The notes beneath the pieces are model-generated. The model did not search any database, was not told the origin of the DNA, and was given only the letters and a program-made list of their open reading frames with translations. The translations under genes were made by a program, and so were the position numbers. From Sinomonas notoginsengisoli (lineage in GTDB: Bacteria; Actinomycetota; Actinomycetes; Actinomycetales; Micrococcaceae): a stretch of 64,000 nucleotides of DNA. Of the stretch, positions 18,534 to 27,040 are shown piece after piece (the stretch's first letter is position 1; each line of letters starts with the position of its first letter). The DNA is taken from assembly GCF_021554725.1 (NCBI RefSeq), contig NZ_JAIZDP010000004.1:1-64000 (forward strand), in the 5' to 3' direction.

Positions 18534-18548
18534 TATGGTCGTGCCATG
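18534..18548 (+). promoter_or_regulatory. leaderless -10 element of the NarL-type histidine kinase
   Basis: TATGGT (18534-18539), 6-nt gap, ATG at 18546. No properly spaced ribosome site precedes this ATG. Confidence 0.5.
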
Positions 18549-19764
18549 GATGCGGCCGCCGCTCGTGTCTCAGCCCAGCGCATGGCCATCGCGCCGCGCG
18601 TGGGCACCGCGCGGCTGCGGGCGCTGTTCACGGGGCCCCTCAGCCATTGGTGGGGCGATGCGGCCATGGCTGCGCTCGCGGTGGCCTTCGGGATCATCGA
18701 AGGGCTTGGGCATGTCACCGCGTGGACTCCCGTCCAGCGCGTGCTCATCCTTGGCGCCCTTGCGATCGGAGTGCTGGCCCGGAGCCGCTACCCCTATGCG
18801 GCGGCGGTCATCATGGGCGCTGTGTTCGGCGCCGGGCCGGCCCTCGGCTATGCGATGGACAACTCGACCGCCACCCTCGTTGGCGGACTCGCTGTCATCT
18901 GGGCCCTCGGGGCGCGTCTCCCCCTCGCGCATGCAGTGTGGGGCACGGTGATCCTGCTGGTCACCGTCTCGGTCGGCTTCGCAGACCCCGTGGGATCCTT
19001 CCTCTGGAACGCGGGCCGTCATGTTAGCCGTGCTGCTCATCTCCCGTCTGCTGGCCTCGAGGAAGCGTGCCCTGGTCGCGCTCGCCGCGACGGCGCAGGA
19101 CCTCGAGGCCTCTCGCGACGCCGAGGCGCGCGCCCAGGTGGAGCTCGAGCGGACGCGGATCTCGCGGGAGCTGCATGATGTTGTCGCGCACGCCGTGAGC
19201 GTCATGGTTGTCCAGGCCGGTGCCGCACAGAGCGTCCTGGACACCGACCGGGCCCGTGCGCAGAAGGCCCTCACGGCTGTCCAGGATACGGGCCGCGAAG
19301 CACTGCTCGAGCTCCGGACCATGCTGTCCACGCTGCGCCCCGAGGACGGCGTCCCCGCCCTCGCGCCCCAGCCCGGTCTGGCGGACGTGCCCGCGCTCGT
19401 CGCGCGCGTACGCGAAGGCGGGCTCGCCGTCCGCGTCGAGACAGAGGGGCAGCCGCGCGCGCTCACGCCCGCAGCGGACCTCGCCGCCTACCGCGTGGTC
19501 CAAGAGTCCCTCACCAATGTGGTCAAGCACGCCGAGGCAACCGCAGCGCGCATCGCCTACCGTTATGGGCGCGAGAATCTGGTCATCGACATCGAGGACG
19601 ACGGCGCAGCGCACCCTGCTGCCTCCCGCACGGCCGGCAGCGGGCTGGGGCTGACCGGCATGCGCGAGCGGATCGAGCTGTGCGGTGGCACCCTCGAGGC
19701 CGGTCCGATGCCGGGCCGCGGCTTCCGCGTCCGAGCCTCCCTCCCGGTGGTGATGGCAGCATGA
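18546..19764 (+). pseudogene. NarL-family sensor histidine kinase, apparent frameshift
   Basis: Would encode ~405 residues. The first frame (from 18546) carries about five hydrophobic segments (AALAVAFGIIEGLGHV, VLILGALAIGVLA, AVIMGAVFGAGPALGY and others) and then runs off into a meaningless frame. From about 19013 the +1 frame supplies the last membrane helix (LAVLLISRLLA), the phosphoacceptor ISRELHDVVAHAVSVMVVQ (His about 210) and an ATPase domain (GSGLGLTGMRERI). Removing one G or C in GCGGGCCGTC would join them. Its stop overlaps the response regulator start (ATGA). Without repair the kinase core could only be made from the internal ATG at 19021, without its sensor region. Confidence 0.8.
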
Positions 19765-20441
19765 GCGGGCACAGCGAGGGGACCACCGCCACCTCGGTCC
19801 TCGTGGTGGACGACCAGGCCCTCGTGCGGGACGGCTTCGCGATGATCCTCGATTCGCAGCCAGATCTGGCGGTGGTGGGCACGGCCGCGGACGGCGCGCA
19901 AGCGGTGAGCGAGTGCGCGCGGCTCGCACCCAACGTCGTACTCATGGACGTCCGGATGCCGGTCATGGACGGGATCGAGGCGACCCGGCGGATCTGCGCA
20001 GCGGGGTCCGCGAAGGTACTCATGCTCACCACCTTCGACCTCGACGAGTACGTCTACGATGCAATCCGCGCTGGCGCGAGCGGATTCCTCCTCAAGGACG
20101 TCCCTGCCTCCGAGCTAGGCCATGGCGTGCGCGCCGTGGCCGCGGGCGAGACGCTCCTCGCCCCGACCGTGACACGCCGGCTCATCGAGCAGTTCGTGAG
20201 GCGCCCGGCGCCGGGACGGCCAGCAGAGCGCCTCACGGGACTCACCCCGCGTGAACTCGAAGTCCTCGCCGCGGTGGGCCGAGGACTCTCCAATACCGAG
20301 GTCGCCTCGGAGCTGTTCCTCTCCGAAACCACCGTCAAGACCCATCTAGGGCGCGTTCTGGCGAAGCTGGGCCTGCGGGACCGGGTCCAGGCCGTGGTGC
20401 TCGCGTACGAATCGGGGCTCATCGAGCCCGGCTTCCACTGA
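19761..20441 (+). CDS. NarL/FixJ-family response regulator
   Basis: 226 residues. Receiver domain (~12-130) with phosphoacceptor Asp63 in VVLMDVRMPVMDG, acidic pocket VVDDQ and conserved Lys in FLLKDV. C-terminal LuxR-type helix-turn-helix (LTPRELEVLAAVGRGLSNTE, then SETTVKTHLGRVLAKL). Translationally coupled to the kinase by ATGA. The likely target is the divergent membrane-protein gene at 17025-18349, as in many pairs of this type; this is inference. It converges on ispF with only 4 nt between stops. Confidence 0.93.
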   Translation: MSGHSEGTTATSVLVVDDQALVRDGFAMILDSQPDLAVVGTAADGAQAVSECARLAPNVVLMDVRMPVMDGIEATRRICAAGSAKVLMLTTFDLDEYVYDAIRAGASGFLLKDVPASELGHGVRAVAAGETLLAPTVTRRLIEQFVRRPAPGRPAERLTGLTPRELEVLAAVGRGLSNTEVASELFLSETTVKTHLGRVLAKLGLRDRVQAVVLAYESGLIEPGFH

Positions 20442-20445
20442 AGCT

Positions 20446-20943
20446 TCAGGCGGTCGGATACACGAGCGCCGTCGCGATCGCCGCGATGCCCTCCGTGCGG
20501 CCGGTGAAGCCGAGGTGGTCCGTCGTGGCGGCCGTGACGCCCACAGGGGCGCCCGCCGCCTCGGACAGCACGGCCTCGGCCTCGGCTCGACGGGGACCGA
20601 ACTTGGGCCGCTGGCACACAAGCTGCACGGCAATGTTGCCGATCTCGAAGCCGGCCTCCCGCACGATCCGCGCGGCCTCCGACAGGAGCGTTGTGCCGGA
20701 GGCACCTGCGTACTCGGGACGATCGGTGCCGAAATGCGTGCCGAGGTCGCCGAGGCCGGCAGCAGAGAAGAGCGCGTTGGCCGCGGCGTGGGCCACCGCG
20801 TCCGCATCGGAGTGGCCGGCGAGGCCGCGCTCGCCCTCCCACTCCAGGCCGCCAAGCCAGAGGGGACGTGGGGCATCGCCGGGGGCGAAGGCGTGGACAT
20901 CCACGCCGATCCCCGTACGGGGAATGGGACCCTGAATGACCAT
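20446..20943 (-). CDS. ispF: 2-C-methyl-D-erythritol 2,4-cyclodiphosphate synthase
   Basis: 165 residues, full length. MEP pathway step that forms the cyclic diphosphate. Metal-binding region GIGVDVHAF (Asp and His), [16 protein letters not shown], and [16 protein letters not shown] at the C-terminus. Starts 7 nt after the ispD stop, so it is co-transcribed with ispD. Ends 4 nt from the stop of the convergent response regulator. Confidence 0.96.
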   Translation of the reverse strand: MVIQGPIPRTGIGVDVHAFAPGDAPRPLWLGGLEWEGERGLAGHSDADAVAHAAANALFSAAGLGDLGTHFGTDRPEYAGASGTTLLSEAARIVREAGFEIGNIAVQLVCQRPKFGPRRAEAEAVLSEAAGAPVGVTAATTDHLGFTGRTEGIAAIATALVYPTA

Positions 20944-20949
20944 GGTCCT

Positions 20950-21717
20950 TCAGCCCCCCTGCGCGGCGACAAGCGTTTCGGCGAAGTGCAGGTCCATCGG
21001 GGTCGTGACCTTGAACGACTGGAGGTCGCCCGGCACCACATAGACAGGCGTGCCGAGCGACTCGACGAGCATCGCGTCGTCGGTGATGGCTGCTGCCTGA
21101 TCGGGCTCCCACCGGGAGGCAACCTCATGGGCGCGCAGAAGGGTGCCGACGTCGAATCCCTGGGGCGTCTGGACCGCGCGGAGCTGCTCGCGCACGGCGG
21201 TGCCCGTGACCACCTCGGCGGCGATCGAGGCGGCGTCGCCCTCGGTCGGGGCCGTGGACTTGATGGTGTCCACGACCGGCATGGCGGGGATGACGGCGAG
21301 TGCACCCCGGTTGAGCGCCTCCGCGACGCGATGGAAGACCTCCGGCGGCGTGAGCGGCCGCGCGGCGTCGTGCACCAGGACGTGCACGGTCCCTGGAGCG
21401 AGCGCGGCGAGCGCGGCCCGGACGGAGTCCGCCCTCGTCGCCCCGCCCTCGACGACGTCGATCTCGGGCCCGGCGTCGCCGAGCTCCTCTGCGAAGGTGT
21501 GGCAGAACTCCGTGAGCTCGGCGTCAGCCGGAGGGACAGCCACGCAGATCTGCTGCGCCACGCCCGAGCCCGCCGCGCCGCGGAGGGCGTGCAGCAGCAG
21601 AGGAGCCTCGGCGAGCGGCACCAGCGCCTTAGGGAGGCCGTGGCCGAGCCGCGTCCCGGATCCCGCTGCCACGATCACGACGGCGGTCGGGACGGCGGGA
21701 GGAGGCGCGTCAGTCAT
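20950..21717 (-). CDS. ispD: 2-C-methyl-D-erythritol 4-phosphate cytidylyltransferase
   Basis: 255 residues; activates MEP with CTP in isoprenoid synthesis. N-terminal nucleotide-binding loop VVIVAAGSGTRLGHGLPKAL, then VLVHDAARPLT and TDDAMLVESLG. Upstream of ispF, downstream of carD as in mycobacteria. The ATG lies 6 nt after TAGGCT, so the ispD-ispF pair probably has its own leaderless promoter. Confidence 0.96.
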   Translation of the reverse strand: MTDAPPPAVPTAVVIVAAGSGTRLGHGLPKALVPLAEAPLLLHALRGAAGSGVAQQICVAVPPADAELTEFCHTFAEELGDAGPEIDVVEGGATRADSVRAALAALAPGTVHVLVHDAARPLTPPEVFHRVAEALNRGALAVIPAMPVVDTIKSTAPTEGDAASIAAEVVTGTAVREQLRAVQTPQGFDVGTLLRAHEVASRWEPDQAAAITDDAMLVESLGTPVYVVPGDLQSFKVTTPMDLHFAETLVAAQGG

Positions 21718-21729
21718 GGCCCCAGCCTA
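21715..21729 (-). promoter_or_regulatory. leaderless -10 element of ispD
   Basis: TAGGCT (21724-21729 on minus), 6-nt gap, ATG at 21717. Confidence 0.5.
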
Positions 21730-21778
21730 GACGACGGCGCGAAGGCCCCCTGAAACCCGCCGGCGCCCTGTGAACGCA

Positions 21779-21808
21779 CGAAGGCCCCGGCGCTTGCCGG
21801 GGCCTTCG
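21779..21808 (-). terminator. strong hairpin after carD
   Basis: Perfect 13-bp stem CGAAGGCCCCGGC / GCCGGGGCCTTCG with a 4-nt loop, starting 16 nt beyond the carD stop. It separates carD transcription from ispD, which has its own -10 element. Confidence 0.75.
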
Positions 21809-21823
21809 TCTACTTCTGCTGCC

Positions 21824-22306
21824 TCAGGAGGCGAGGACCTCATCTAGCACGGTCGCCGCCTGCTCCTCGTCGGTCTTCTCTGCGAGCGCGAGCTCGGAGA
21901 TGAGGATCTGGCGGGCCTTGGCCAGCATGCGCTTCTCGCCGGCGGAGAGTCCACGGTCCTGATCGCGGCGCCACAGGTCGCGGACGACCTCGGCGACCTT
22001 GATGACATCGCCGGAGGCCAGTTTCTCGAGGTTCGCCTTGTAGCGGCGGGACCAGTTGGTCGGCTCCTCGGTGAACTCGGCACGGAGAACATCGAACACG
22101 TGCTCGAGGCCTTCCTTGCCCACGACGTCGCGGACCCCGACAAGGTCCACATTCTCGGCCGGTACTTCAATCGTCAGGTCACCCTGAGCCACTTTGAGCT
22201 TGAGATACATCTTCTCTTCGCCCTTGATGGTGCGCATTTTGATCTCTTCGATCTTGGCTGCACCGTGGTGGGGGTAAACAACCGTCTCGCCAACCTCAAA
22301 AACCAT
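21824..22306 (-). CDS. carD: CarD-family RNA polymerase-binding regulator
   Basis: 160 residues. The N-terminal RNAP-interacting domain begins [20 protein letters not shown]; the C-terminal helical DNA-binding domain includes [17 protein letters not shown] and [16 protein letters not shown]. Stabilises open complexes at rRNA and other promoters in actinobacteria. Ribosome site AAAGGGGA about 8 nt upstream; a TAGACT -10 (22333-22338 on minus) lies further up. Divergent from an LpqE-like lipoprotein, an arrangement also known in mycobacteria. Confidence 0.96.
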   Translation of the reverse strand: MVFEVGETVVYPHHGAAKIEEIKMRTIKGEEKMYLKLKVAQGDLTIEVPAENVDLVGVRDVVGKEGLEHVFDVLRAEFTEEPTNWSRRYKANLEKLASGDVIKVAEVVRDLWRRDQDRGLSAGEKRMLAKARQILISELALAEKTDEEQAATVLDEVLAS

Positions 22307-22505
22307 GTGGACATTCCCCTTTCCCGCAGACTAGTCTACCACGTCCAGCGTCTCGGCTGGCTCCCATCACCCCTCGAGAAGCCCGGAATGACGCGGAACT
22401 GCGGCCTTCCACACCGTAGGATGGGGTTGACCAGGAGCGAAAAGGATGCTTCATGTCCGCGGGCGCGCGCGCTCGGTCACACAGAATCAGGGCAAGCGCG
22501 CCGAA

Positions 22506-22535
22506 TCTACAGAACGTCGAAGTTGGGGATACGCT
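22506..22535 (+). promoter_or_regulatory. candidate promoter of the LpqE-like lipoprotein
   Basis: TCTACA (4 of 6 matches to -35), 18-nt spacer, TACGCT (-10), giving a start near 22541 and a ~35-nt leader that contains the AGGAG ribosome site. Confidence 0.5.
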
Positions 22536-22576
22536 AGGGGCGACCAGACATCCTCCACCCTCTTCAGGAGCCAGCT

Positions 22577-23230
22577 GTGCGTTTTTCTGCAACGAAGCCG
22601 GCCAAGCGCGTCGCCCTCGTCGCCGCGCTGGGCGCCGGCCTGCTGACCGCCACGGGCTGCGGCTACATCAACGCCCAGCAGACCGCCCACACGTACTCCG
22701 CGTCAGACGGCATCCGTGCGGACATCGGTTCGGTGCAGTTGCGTAACATGCTCATCGTCACGTCCGGCACCACGGGCTCCTCCAGCAGTGCGGATGCGCC
22801 CGGCCGTCTGATCGGCACCGTCTTCAACACCTCGGGCCAGGACATCACCGTCACCCTCAAGAATGACGCGAAGACCGTGCGCGTCAACGTCCCGAAGAAG
22901 GGTGAGACTGACCTCTCGAAGTCGAGCACGGACACGATCCTGCCCAAGACGGGCGCGGCACCCGGCGCCATGGCGAAGGTCACCGTGACCGCCGAGGGCA
23001 CCACTCAGGACGTGCAGATCCCGGTCGTCGACGCCACGCTCCCCGAGTACCGCTCGTACGTCCCGACCCCCGCCGCCAGCTCGAGCGCCTCCGGTTCGGC
23101 GTCGGCGTCCGGTTCGGCTTCCAGTTCCGCTTCGGGCTCTGCCTCCGGGTCCGCTTCGGCGTCCGGGTCCACTTCGACGTCCGGCACCGGTTCCGCCTCC
23201 GCGTCCCCCTCTGCGACCTCGAGCCGCTAA
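22577..23230 (+). CDS. LpqE-like lipoprotein with Ser/Ala/Gly-rich tail
   Basis: 217 residues. Lipoprotein signal with lipobox TATGC; the mature protein begins at the Cys in GCGYINAQQTAH. The core (about residues 30-155: IRADIGSVQLRNMLIV, LIGTVFNTSGQDITVTLK) looks like a beta-sandwich domain. The last ~50 residues are an almost pure Ser/Ala/Gly repeat (SASGSASASGS) that probably spans the wall. GTG start with AGGAG 6 nt upstream. LpqE is suggested by position next to carD and by the IGSVQLRNM region; its role is not established. Confidence 0.75.
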   Translation: MRFSATKPAKRVALVAALGAGLLTATGCGYINAQQTAHTYSASDGIRADIGSVQLRNMLIVTSGTTGSSSSADAPGRLIGTVFNTSGQDITVTLKNDAKTVRVNVPKKGETDLSKSSTDTILPKTGAAPGAMAKVTVTAEGTTQDVQIPVVDATLPEYRSYVPTPAASSSASGSASASGSASSSASGSASGSASASGSTSTSGTGSASASPSATSSR

Positions 23231-23280
23231 TCCTCCCCCCGCGGGACCTGCCCCGGGCGGGCCCGCACGTGATGCACGAC

Positions 23281-23313
23281 GTCGGCCGCTCACCTGTGAG
23301 GTGAGCGGCCGAC
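23281..23313. terminator. bidirectional terminator between the lipoprotein gene and regX3
   Basis: Perfect 14-bp stem (GTCGGCCGCTCACC / GGTGAGCGGCCGAC) with a 5-nt loop between converging genes. Its left side shares ACGACGTCGGCCGC with the terminator at 26119. Confidence 0.75.
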
Positions 23314-23374
23314 GCTGTGCTCAAGACCTCCGGTCCGGTCGCGCCTGAAGGGGCGGTCCCGGACCGGTGGAGCG

Positions 23375-24055
23375 TCACGGCTCGAACTTGTAGCCCAGAC
23401 CGCGCACAGTGACGAGATAGCGGGGGCTTGAAGGGTCGGGCTCGATCTTGGAGCGAAGGCGCTTCACGTGCACGTCCAAAGTCTTGGTGTCCCCCACGTA
23501 GTCCGAGCCCCAGACCCGGTCAATGAGCTGCCCACGCGTGAGCACGCGGCCCGAGTTGCGCAGCAGCATCTCCAGGAGCTCGAATTCCTTCAGCGGGAGG
23601 GACACCTGCTGGCCGTCCACGCTCACCACGTGCCGCTCGACGTCCATACGGACCGGGCCGGCCTGGACGGTCGAGGAGATAAGTTCCTCGGGCTCGCCGT
23701 GGCGGCGCAGGACGGCCCGTACCCGGGCTACCAGCTCACGGGACGAATACGGCTTGGTCACGTAGTCGTCCGCACCGAGTTCGAGGCCCACAACCTTGTC
23801 GATCTCCGAGTCCTTCGCCGTGAGCATGATGACGGGCACGCTCGAGCGCGCACGCAGCTGACGGCACACCTCAGTCCCGGGGGTTCCGGGGAGCTGCAGG
23901 TCGAGCAGCACGAGGTCGGCGCCGTTGCGGTCGAATTCGACGAGCGCGTCGCTGCCGTTGTCCACGACCTCGACCTCGTAGCCCTCCTTTGCCAGGAGGA
24001 ACGAGAGGGGGTCGCTGAACGACTCCTCATCCTCGACGATCAGGATCCTGCTCAA
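23375..24055 (-). CDS. regX3: OmpR-family response regulator RegX3/PhoP-type
   Basis: 226 residues. Receiver with phosphoacceptor Asp52 (LVLLDLQLPG), acidic pair VEDEE, Lys in VTKPYSSREL; C-terminal winged helix with LPLKEFELLEMLLRNSGRVL and DVHVKRLRSKIEPDP. Its ATG overlaps the senX3 stop (ATGA). With senX3 and the divergent phoU it is the probable phosphate-starvation regulator; a PHO-box-like repeat lies upstream of senX3. Confidence 0.94.
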   Translation of the reverse strand: MSRILIVEDEESFSDPLSFLLAKEGYEVEVVDNGSDALVEFDRNGADLVLLDLQLPGTPGTEVCRQLRARSSVPVIMLTAKDSEIDKVVGLELGADDYVTKPYSSRELVARVRAVLRRHGEPEELISSTVQAGPVRMDVERHVVSVDGQQVSLPLKEFELLEMLLRNSGRVLTRGQLIDRVWGSDYVGDTKTLDVHVKRLRSKIEPDPSSPRYLVTVRGLGYKFEP

Positions 24056-25275
24056 GCCATCGCTCCTTGCTCGGGCGTCCGCCCGGCCATCCGGTCATGC
24101 CGTTTCTCCCCCGCTGGGGTGTCCCCTGCAGGGCTGTTCCCTTCCGGGTCCTCTTCCATCTCGGGCAGCCTCACCGTGAAGGTGGAGCCCTTGCCCAGCT
24201 GCGACCACAGCGTCACCTCGCCGCCGTGGTTCTCCACAACATGCTTGACGATGCTCAGTCCCAGACCCGTGCCACCGGTCTGCCGCGAACGTGCCGCGTC
24301 CACGCGGTAGAACCTCTCGAACACGCGCTCCTGGTCCTCCGGCGTCATGCCCTCTCCCTGATCCGTGACGGACACGGACACCAGGCCGTCCTTGTGCCTG
24401 AGGCCGATCCCGATCTTGGTGCCCTCGGGCGAGTAGCGGATCGCGTTGTCGATCAGGTTGCGGAACGCGTTCGTGAGGAGATCCGGGTCGCCGAACACGG
24501 GGACGTCCACGCGCCCGCCCACGCGCACCTCGATCCTCTTCGCCTCGGCGGCGAGGCGGGAGCGGTCCACTGCGTCGGCCACGACCTCGTTGAGGTCCAC
24601 GGCCCTGCCCCGGTGCACGACGTCGGCGCCCTGGAGGCGGGAGAGTTCGATGATGTCCTGGACGAGCGCGGCGAGGCGGCTGGCCTCCTTGCGCATCCGC
24701 GCAGCAAAGCGCCGAACGGCGTCCTCGTCGTCTGGACTGGCCTCGAGGGCCTCGGCGAGGAGGGAGATGGCGCCGACCGGCGTCTTGAGCTCATGGGAGA
24801 CGTTCGCGACGAAGTCATTGCGGATGCGCTCGGTGCGGGTGATTTCCGTGCGGTCATCTGCCAGCAGGAGGATGTACTCGTCACCGAGCACGGCGGCCCG
24901 GACGTTGACGATGATGGTCCCCTGGCCGAGCGGGCCGCGTGGCAGCTCGAACTGCTTCTCGAGGATCACGCCGTTGCCGCGCACCTTGGCCGTCATCTTC
25001 AGGAGCTCGCGGTGCACCACCGTGTGCCCGCGCACCAGCCCGTAGGCGTAGGCAGCCGGGCTGGCCCGGACCACGCCATCGATCGCGTCGACCACCACGA
25101 ACGCCTTGCCGAGGACCGAGAGCACGTCCGCCGCCCCGTCAGGGAACCCCGGATCGCTCGCGGGGCCCTCGAGGAGGCGGCGCTGGCGCTGGCTCGCCCG
25201 GAACGCGAGCACGCCGAACGCGCCGAAGGACAGGCCGATCAGGCCCGCCACAATGCCGACGACGAGTGGATCCAC
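24052..25275 (-). CDS. senX3: SenX3/PhoR-type sensor histidine kinase
   Basis: 407 residues. One N-terminal membrane segment (VVGIVAGLIGLSFGAFGVLA), a PAS-like region (~50-140), HisKA with His161 in FVANVSHELKTPVGAIS, then the ATPase domain with NLIDNAIRYSPEG, DQGEGMTPED and GTGLGLSIVKHVVENHGG. Lack of a large extracellular loop fits SenX3/PhoR, which read transporter/PhoU status. The start is GTG 25275, 7 nt after TAAGCT, with no ribosome site. Confidence 0.94.
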   Translation of the reverse strand: MDPLVVGIVAGLIGLSFGAFGVLAFRASQRQRRLLEGPASDPGFPDGAADVLSVLGKAFVVVDAIDGVVRASPAAYAYGLVRGHTVVHRELLKMTAKVRGNGVILEKQFELPRGPLGQGTIIVNVRAAVLGDEYILLLADDRTEITRTERIRNDFVANVSHELKTPVGAISLLAEALEASPDDEDAVRRFAARMRKEASRLAALVQDIIELSRLQGADVVHRGRAVDLNEVVADAVDRSRLAAEAKRIEVRVGGRVDVPVFGDPDLLTNAFRNLIDNAIRYSPEGTKIGIGLRHKDGLVSVSVTDQGEGMTPEDQERVFERFYRVDAARSRQTGGTGLGLSIVKHVVENHGGEVTLWSQLGKGSTFTVRLPEMEEDPEGNSPAGDTPAGEKRHDRMAGRTPEQGAMA

Positions 25276-25288
25276 AGTAGCTAGCTTA
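25273..25288 (-). promoter_or_regulatory. leaderless -10 element of senX3
   Basis: TAAGCT (25283-25288 on minus), 7-nt gap, GTG start at 25275. It lies about 50 nt from the phased repeat at 25337-25380. Confidence 0.5.
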
Positions 25289-25336
25289 GGCCGCGCGGAC
25301 CCCGCACTCAGACGGGCGGCTGGATGCGGACCGCCG

Positions 25337-25380
25337 GTTCAACTAACGTTCACCTCGAGGCGGGCAACAATTCACCCGCC
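25337..25380 (+). promoter_or_regulatory. PHO-box-like 11-nt direct repeats
   Basis: GTTCAACTAAC (25337-25347) and GTTCACCTCGA (25348-25358) are adjacent; one 11-nt unit is degenerate (25359-25369), then ATTCACCCGCC (25370-25380) is back in phase. Streptomyces PhoP sites are 11-nt repeats headed by GTTCACC. It is placed to control phoU and senX3-regX3. Confidence 0.65.
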
Positions 25381-25451
25381 GCTGAGAGTGTGACGAGTCG
25401 GAGCGCCCGACTGCGCTCCTGACTCGTGAACCCCTGTGAAAGGACGCCGCC

Positions 25452-26111
25452 GTGCGAAAGGTATTCCAGGAGGAGCTGCAGAAGGTCCACGAGGATCTCG
25501 TCGAGATCTCGCGCCTCGTGGCCGCCGCGCTCGAGAGGGCCGTCGAGTCGCTCACGAACGCCGACGTCGAGCTGGCCCAAGAGGTCATCGCGGGCGACGC
25601 CCGCATCGACTTCCTACAGACCGCCCTCGATGAGAAGGCCATCGAAATCCTGGCGCTCCAGGGCCCCGTCGCATCGGACCTGCGCATCATCGTGGGCTCG
25701 CTCCGCATGAGCGCCTCCCTCGAGCGAATGGGCGACCTCGCCCGCCACGTGGCCCAGCTGACCCGCCTCCGCTACCCCGAGAACGCCGTCCCCGACTCGC
25801 TGACGAAGACGTTCGCCCGCATGGCCGAGCTCGACGCGACGATCATCGACGAGGTGACCGCCCTTCTCGAGGACCACGACCTGACCCGCACGAGCAAGAT
25901 CCAGGCTGCCAACGCCGAGCTCGACGAGCTGCACGCGGGCATCTTCCGATCCATCGCGGACCCCCAGTGGGCTGAATCGCCGGCCGTCGCGGTCGATGCA
26001 GCGCTCCTCAGCCGCTACTTCGAGCGCTTCGCGGACCACGGCGTGTCCGTGAGCCGCAAGGTGTCCTACCTCGTCACCGGCGAGTGGGACGGGGACAACA
26101 CCTCGAACTGA
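25452..26111 (+). CDS. phoU: phosphate transport system regulator PhoU
   Basis: 219 residues, two repeats of the three-helix PhoU domain. Conserved metal-binding helices: ASLERMGDLARHVAQL in the first repeat and SRYFERFADHGVSVSRKV in the second. It mediates repression of the SenX3/PhoR kinase when phosphate is plentiful. GTG start preceded by AAAGGA at 8 nt. Divergent from senX3 with the PHO-box-like repeats between them. Confidence 0.96.
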   Translation: MRKVFQEELQKVHEDLVEISRLVAAALERAVESLTNADVELAQEVIAGDARIDFLQTALDEKAIEILALQGPVASDLRIIVGSLRMSASLERMGDLARHVAQLTRLRYPENAVPDSLTKTFARMAELDATIIDEVTALLEDHDLTRTSKIQAANAELDELHAGIFRSIADPQWAESPAVAVDAALLSRYFERFADHGVSVSRKVSYLVTGEWDGDNTSN

Positions 26112-26118
26112 CCCGAGC

Positions 26119-26166
26119 ACGACGTCGGCCGCCCATCCCAGCGGCGGGGTGGGCGGCCGACGTCGT
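26119..26166. terminator. bidirectional terminator between phoU and gpmA
   Basis: Perfect 17-bp stem (26119-26135 with 26150-26166) around a 14-nt loop, between converging stop codons. Confidence 0.8.
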
Positions 26167-26191
26167 CCGTGAGGCGATCCTGCCGGAACCC

Positions 26192-26938
26192 CTACTTGCG
26201 TCCCTGGTTCTTGACCGCCTCGATCGAGGCCGCGGCCGCCTCGGGGTCCAGATAGGTACCGCCCGCGTTGGTGGGCTGGAAGTCCTCGTCGAGCTCGTAG
26301 ACGAGCGGGATCCCGGTGGGGATGTTCAGGCCTGCGATGTCATCGTCGCTGATGCCATCGAGGTGCTTCACGAGCGCACGCAGCGAGTTGCCGTGGGCGG
26401 TGACGAGCACCGTTTTCCCAGCCGCGAGGTCTGCCTTGATGTCCGACTCCCAGTACGGCATGAGCCGCTCGAGGACGTCCTTGAGGCACTCGGTGCGCGG
26501 AATGTCGTCGCCGAGGTCTGCGTAGCGGGGGTCGCCGACCTGCGAGAACTCCGAATCGTCGGGGAGCCCGGGCGGCGGCGTGTCATAGGAGCGGCGCCAG
26601 ACCATGAACTGCTCCTCGCCGAACTCCTCGCGGATCTGGGCCTTGTCCTTGCCCTGCAGCGCGCCGTAGTGACGCTCATTGAGGCGCCAGGAGCGCTTGA
26701 CGTCGATCCAGCCGCGGTCCGCGACATCCAGGGCGATGTTCGCGGTGTTGATCGCGCGCTTGAGGCGGGAAGTGTAGAGGATGTCCGGCAGGAGGCCCTT
26801 GTCCGCGAGCATCTGACCGCCGCGGCGGGCCTCCTCGCGGCCCTGATCGTTCAGGTCCACGTCCACCCAGCCGGTGAACAGGTTCTTAGCGTTCCACTCG
26901 CTGTGCCCATGGCGCAGCAGGATGAGGGTGTAGGTCAT
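26192..26938 (-). CDS. gpmA: 2,3-bisphosphoglycerate-dependent phosphoglycerate mutase
   Basis: 248 residues; glycolytic interconversion of 3- and 2-phosphoglycerate. Phosphohistidine motif [10 protein letters not shown] (His10), [18 protein letters not shown] and [11 protein letters not shown] (second catalytic His). ATG at 26938 lies 6 nt after TAGCAT with no ribosome site. In mycobacteria gpm1 is next to senX3-regX3, as here with phoU between. Confidence 0.97.
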   Translation of the reverse strand: MTYTLILLRHGHSEWNAKNLFTGWVDVDLNDQGREEARRGGQMLADKGLLPDILYTSRLKRAINTANIALDVADRGWIDVKRSWRLNERHYGALQGKDKAQIREEFGEEQFMVWRRSYDTPPPGLPDDSEFSQVGDPRYADLGDDIPRTECLKDVLERLMPYWESDIKADLAAGKTVLVTAHGNSLRALVKHLDGISDDDIAGLNIPTGIPLVYELDEDFQPTNAGGTYLDPEAAAASIEAVKNQGRK

Positions 26939-26950
26939 GGGCCAATGCTA
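26936..26950 (-). promoter_or_regulatory. leaderless -10 element of gpmA
   Basis: TAGCAT (26945-26950 on minus), 6-nt gap, ATG at 26938. Confidence 0.5.
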
Positions 26951-27040
26951 TCGGCAGTGGCGAGACACCGGCGTTTCCGTGACGCCGCCGAGGTCGGGCA
27001 CAGCGATGCCGAAATCGGGGCCTGCAAGCCCGAGGTCGGG

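Noticed and set aside
23083-23228. Repetitive DNA in the lipoprotein tail, considered as a tandem repeat or CRISPR-like array
   Set aside because: The repeats are in frame and encode Ser/Ala/Gly units; no regular spacer-repeat structure.
24067-25284. 405-codon open frame antisense to senX3
   Set aside because: Antisense shadow of a kinase with all sequence motifs; no start context or domain.
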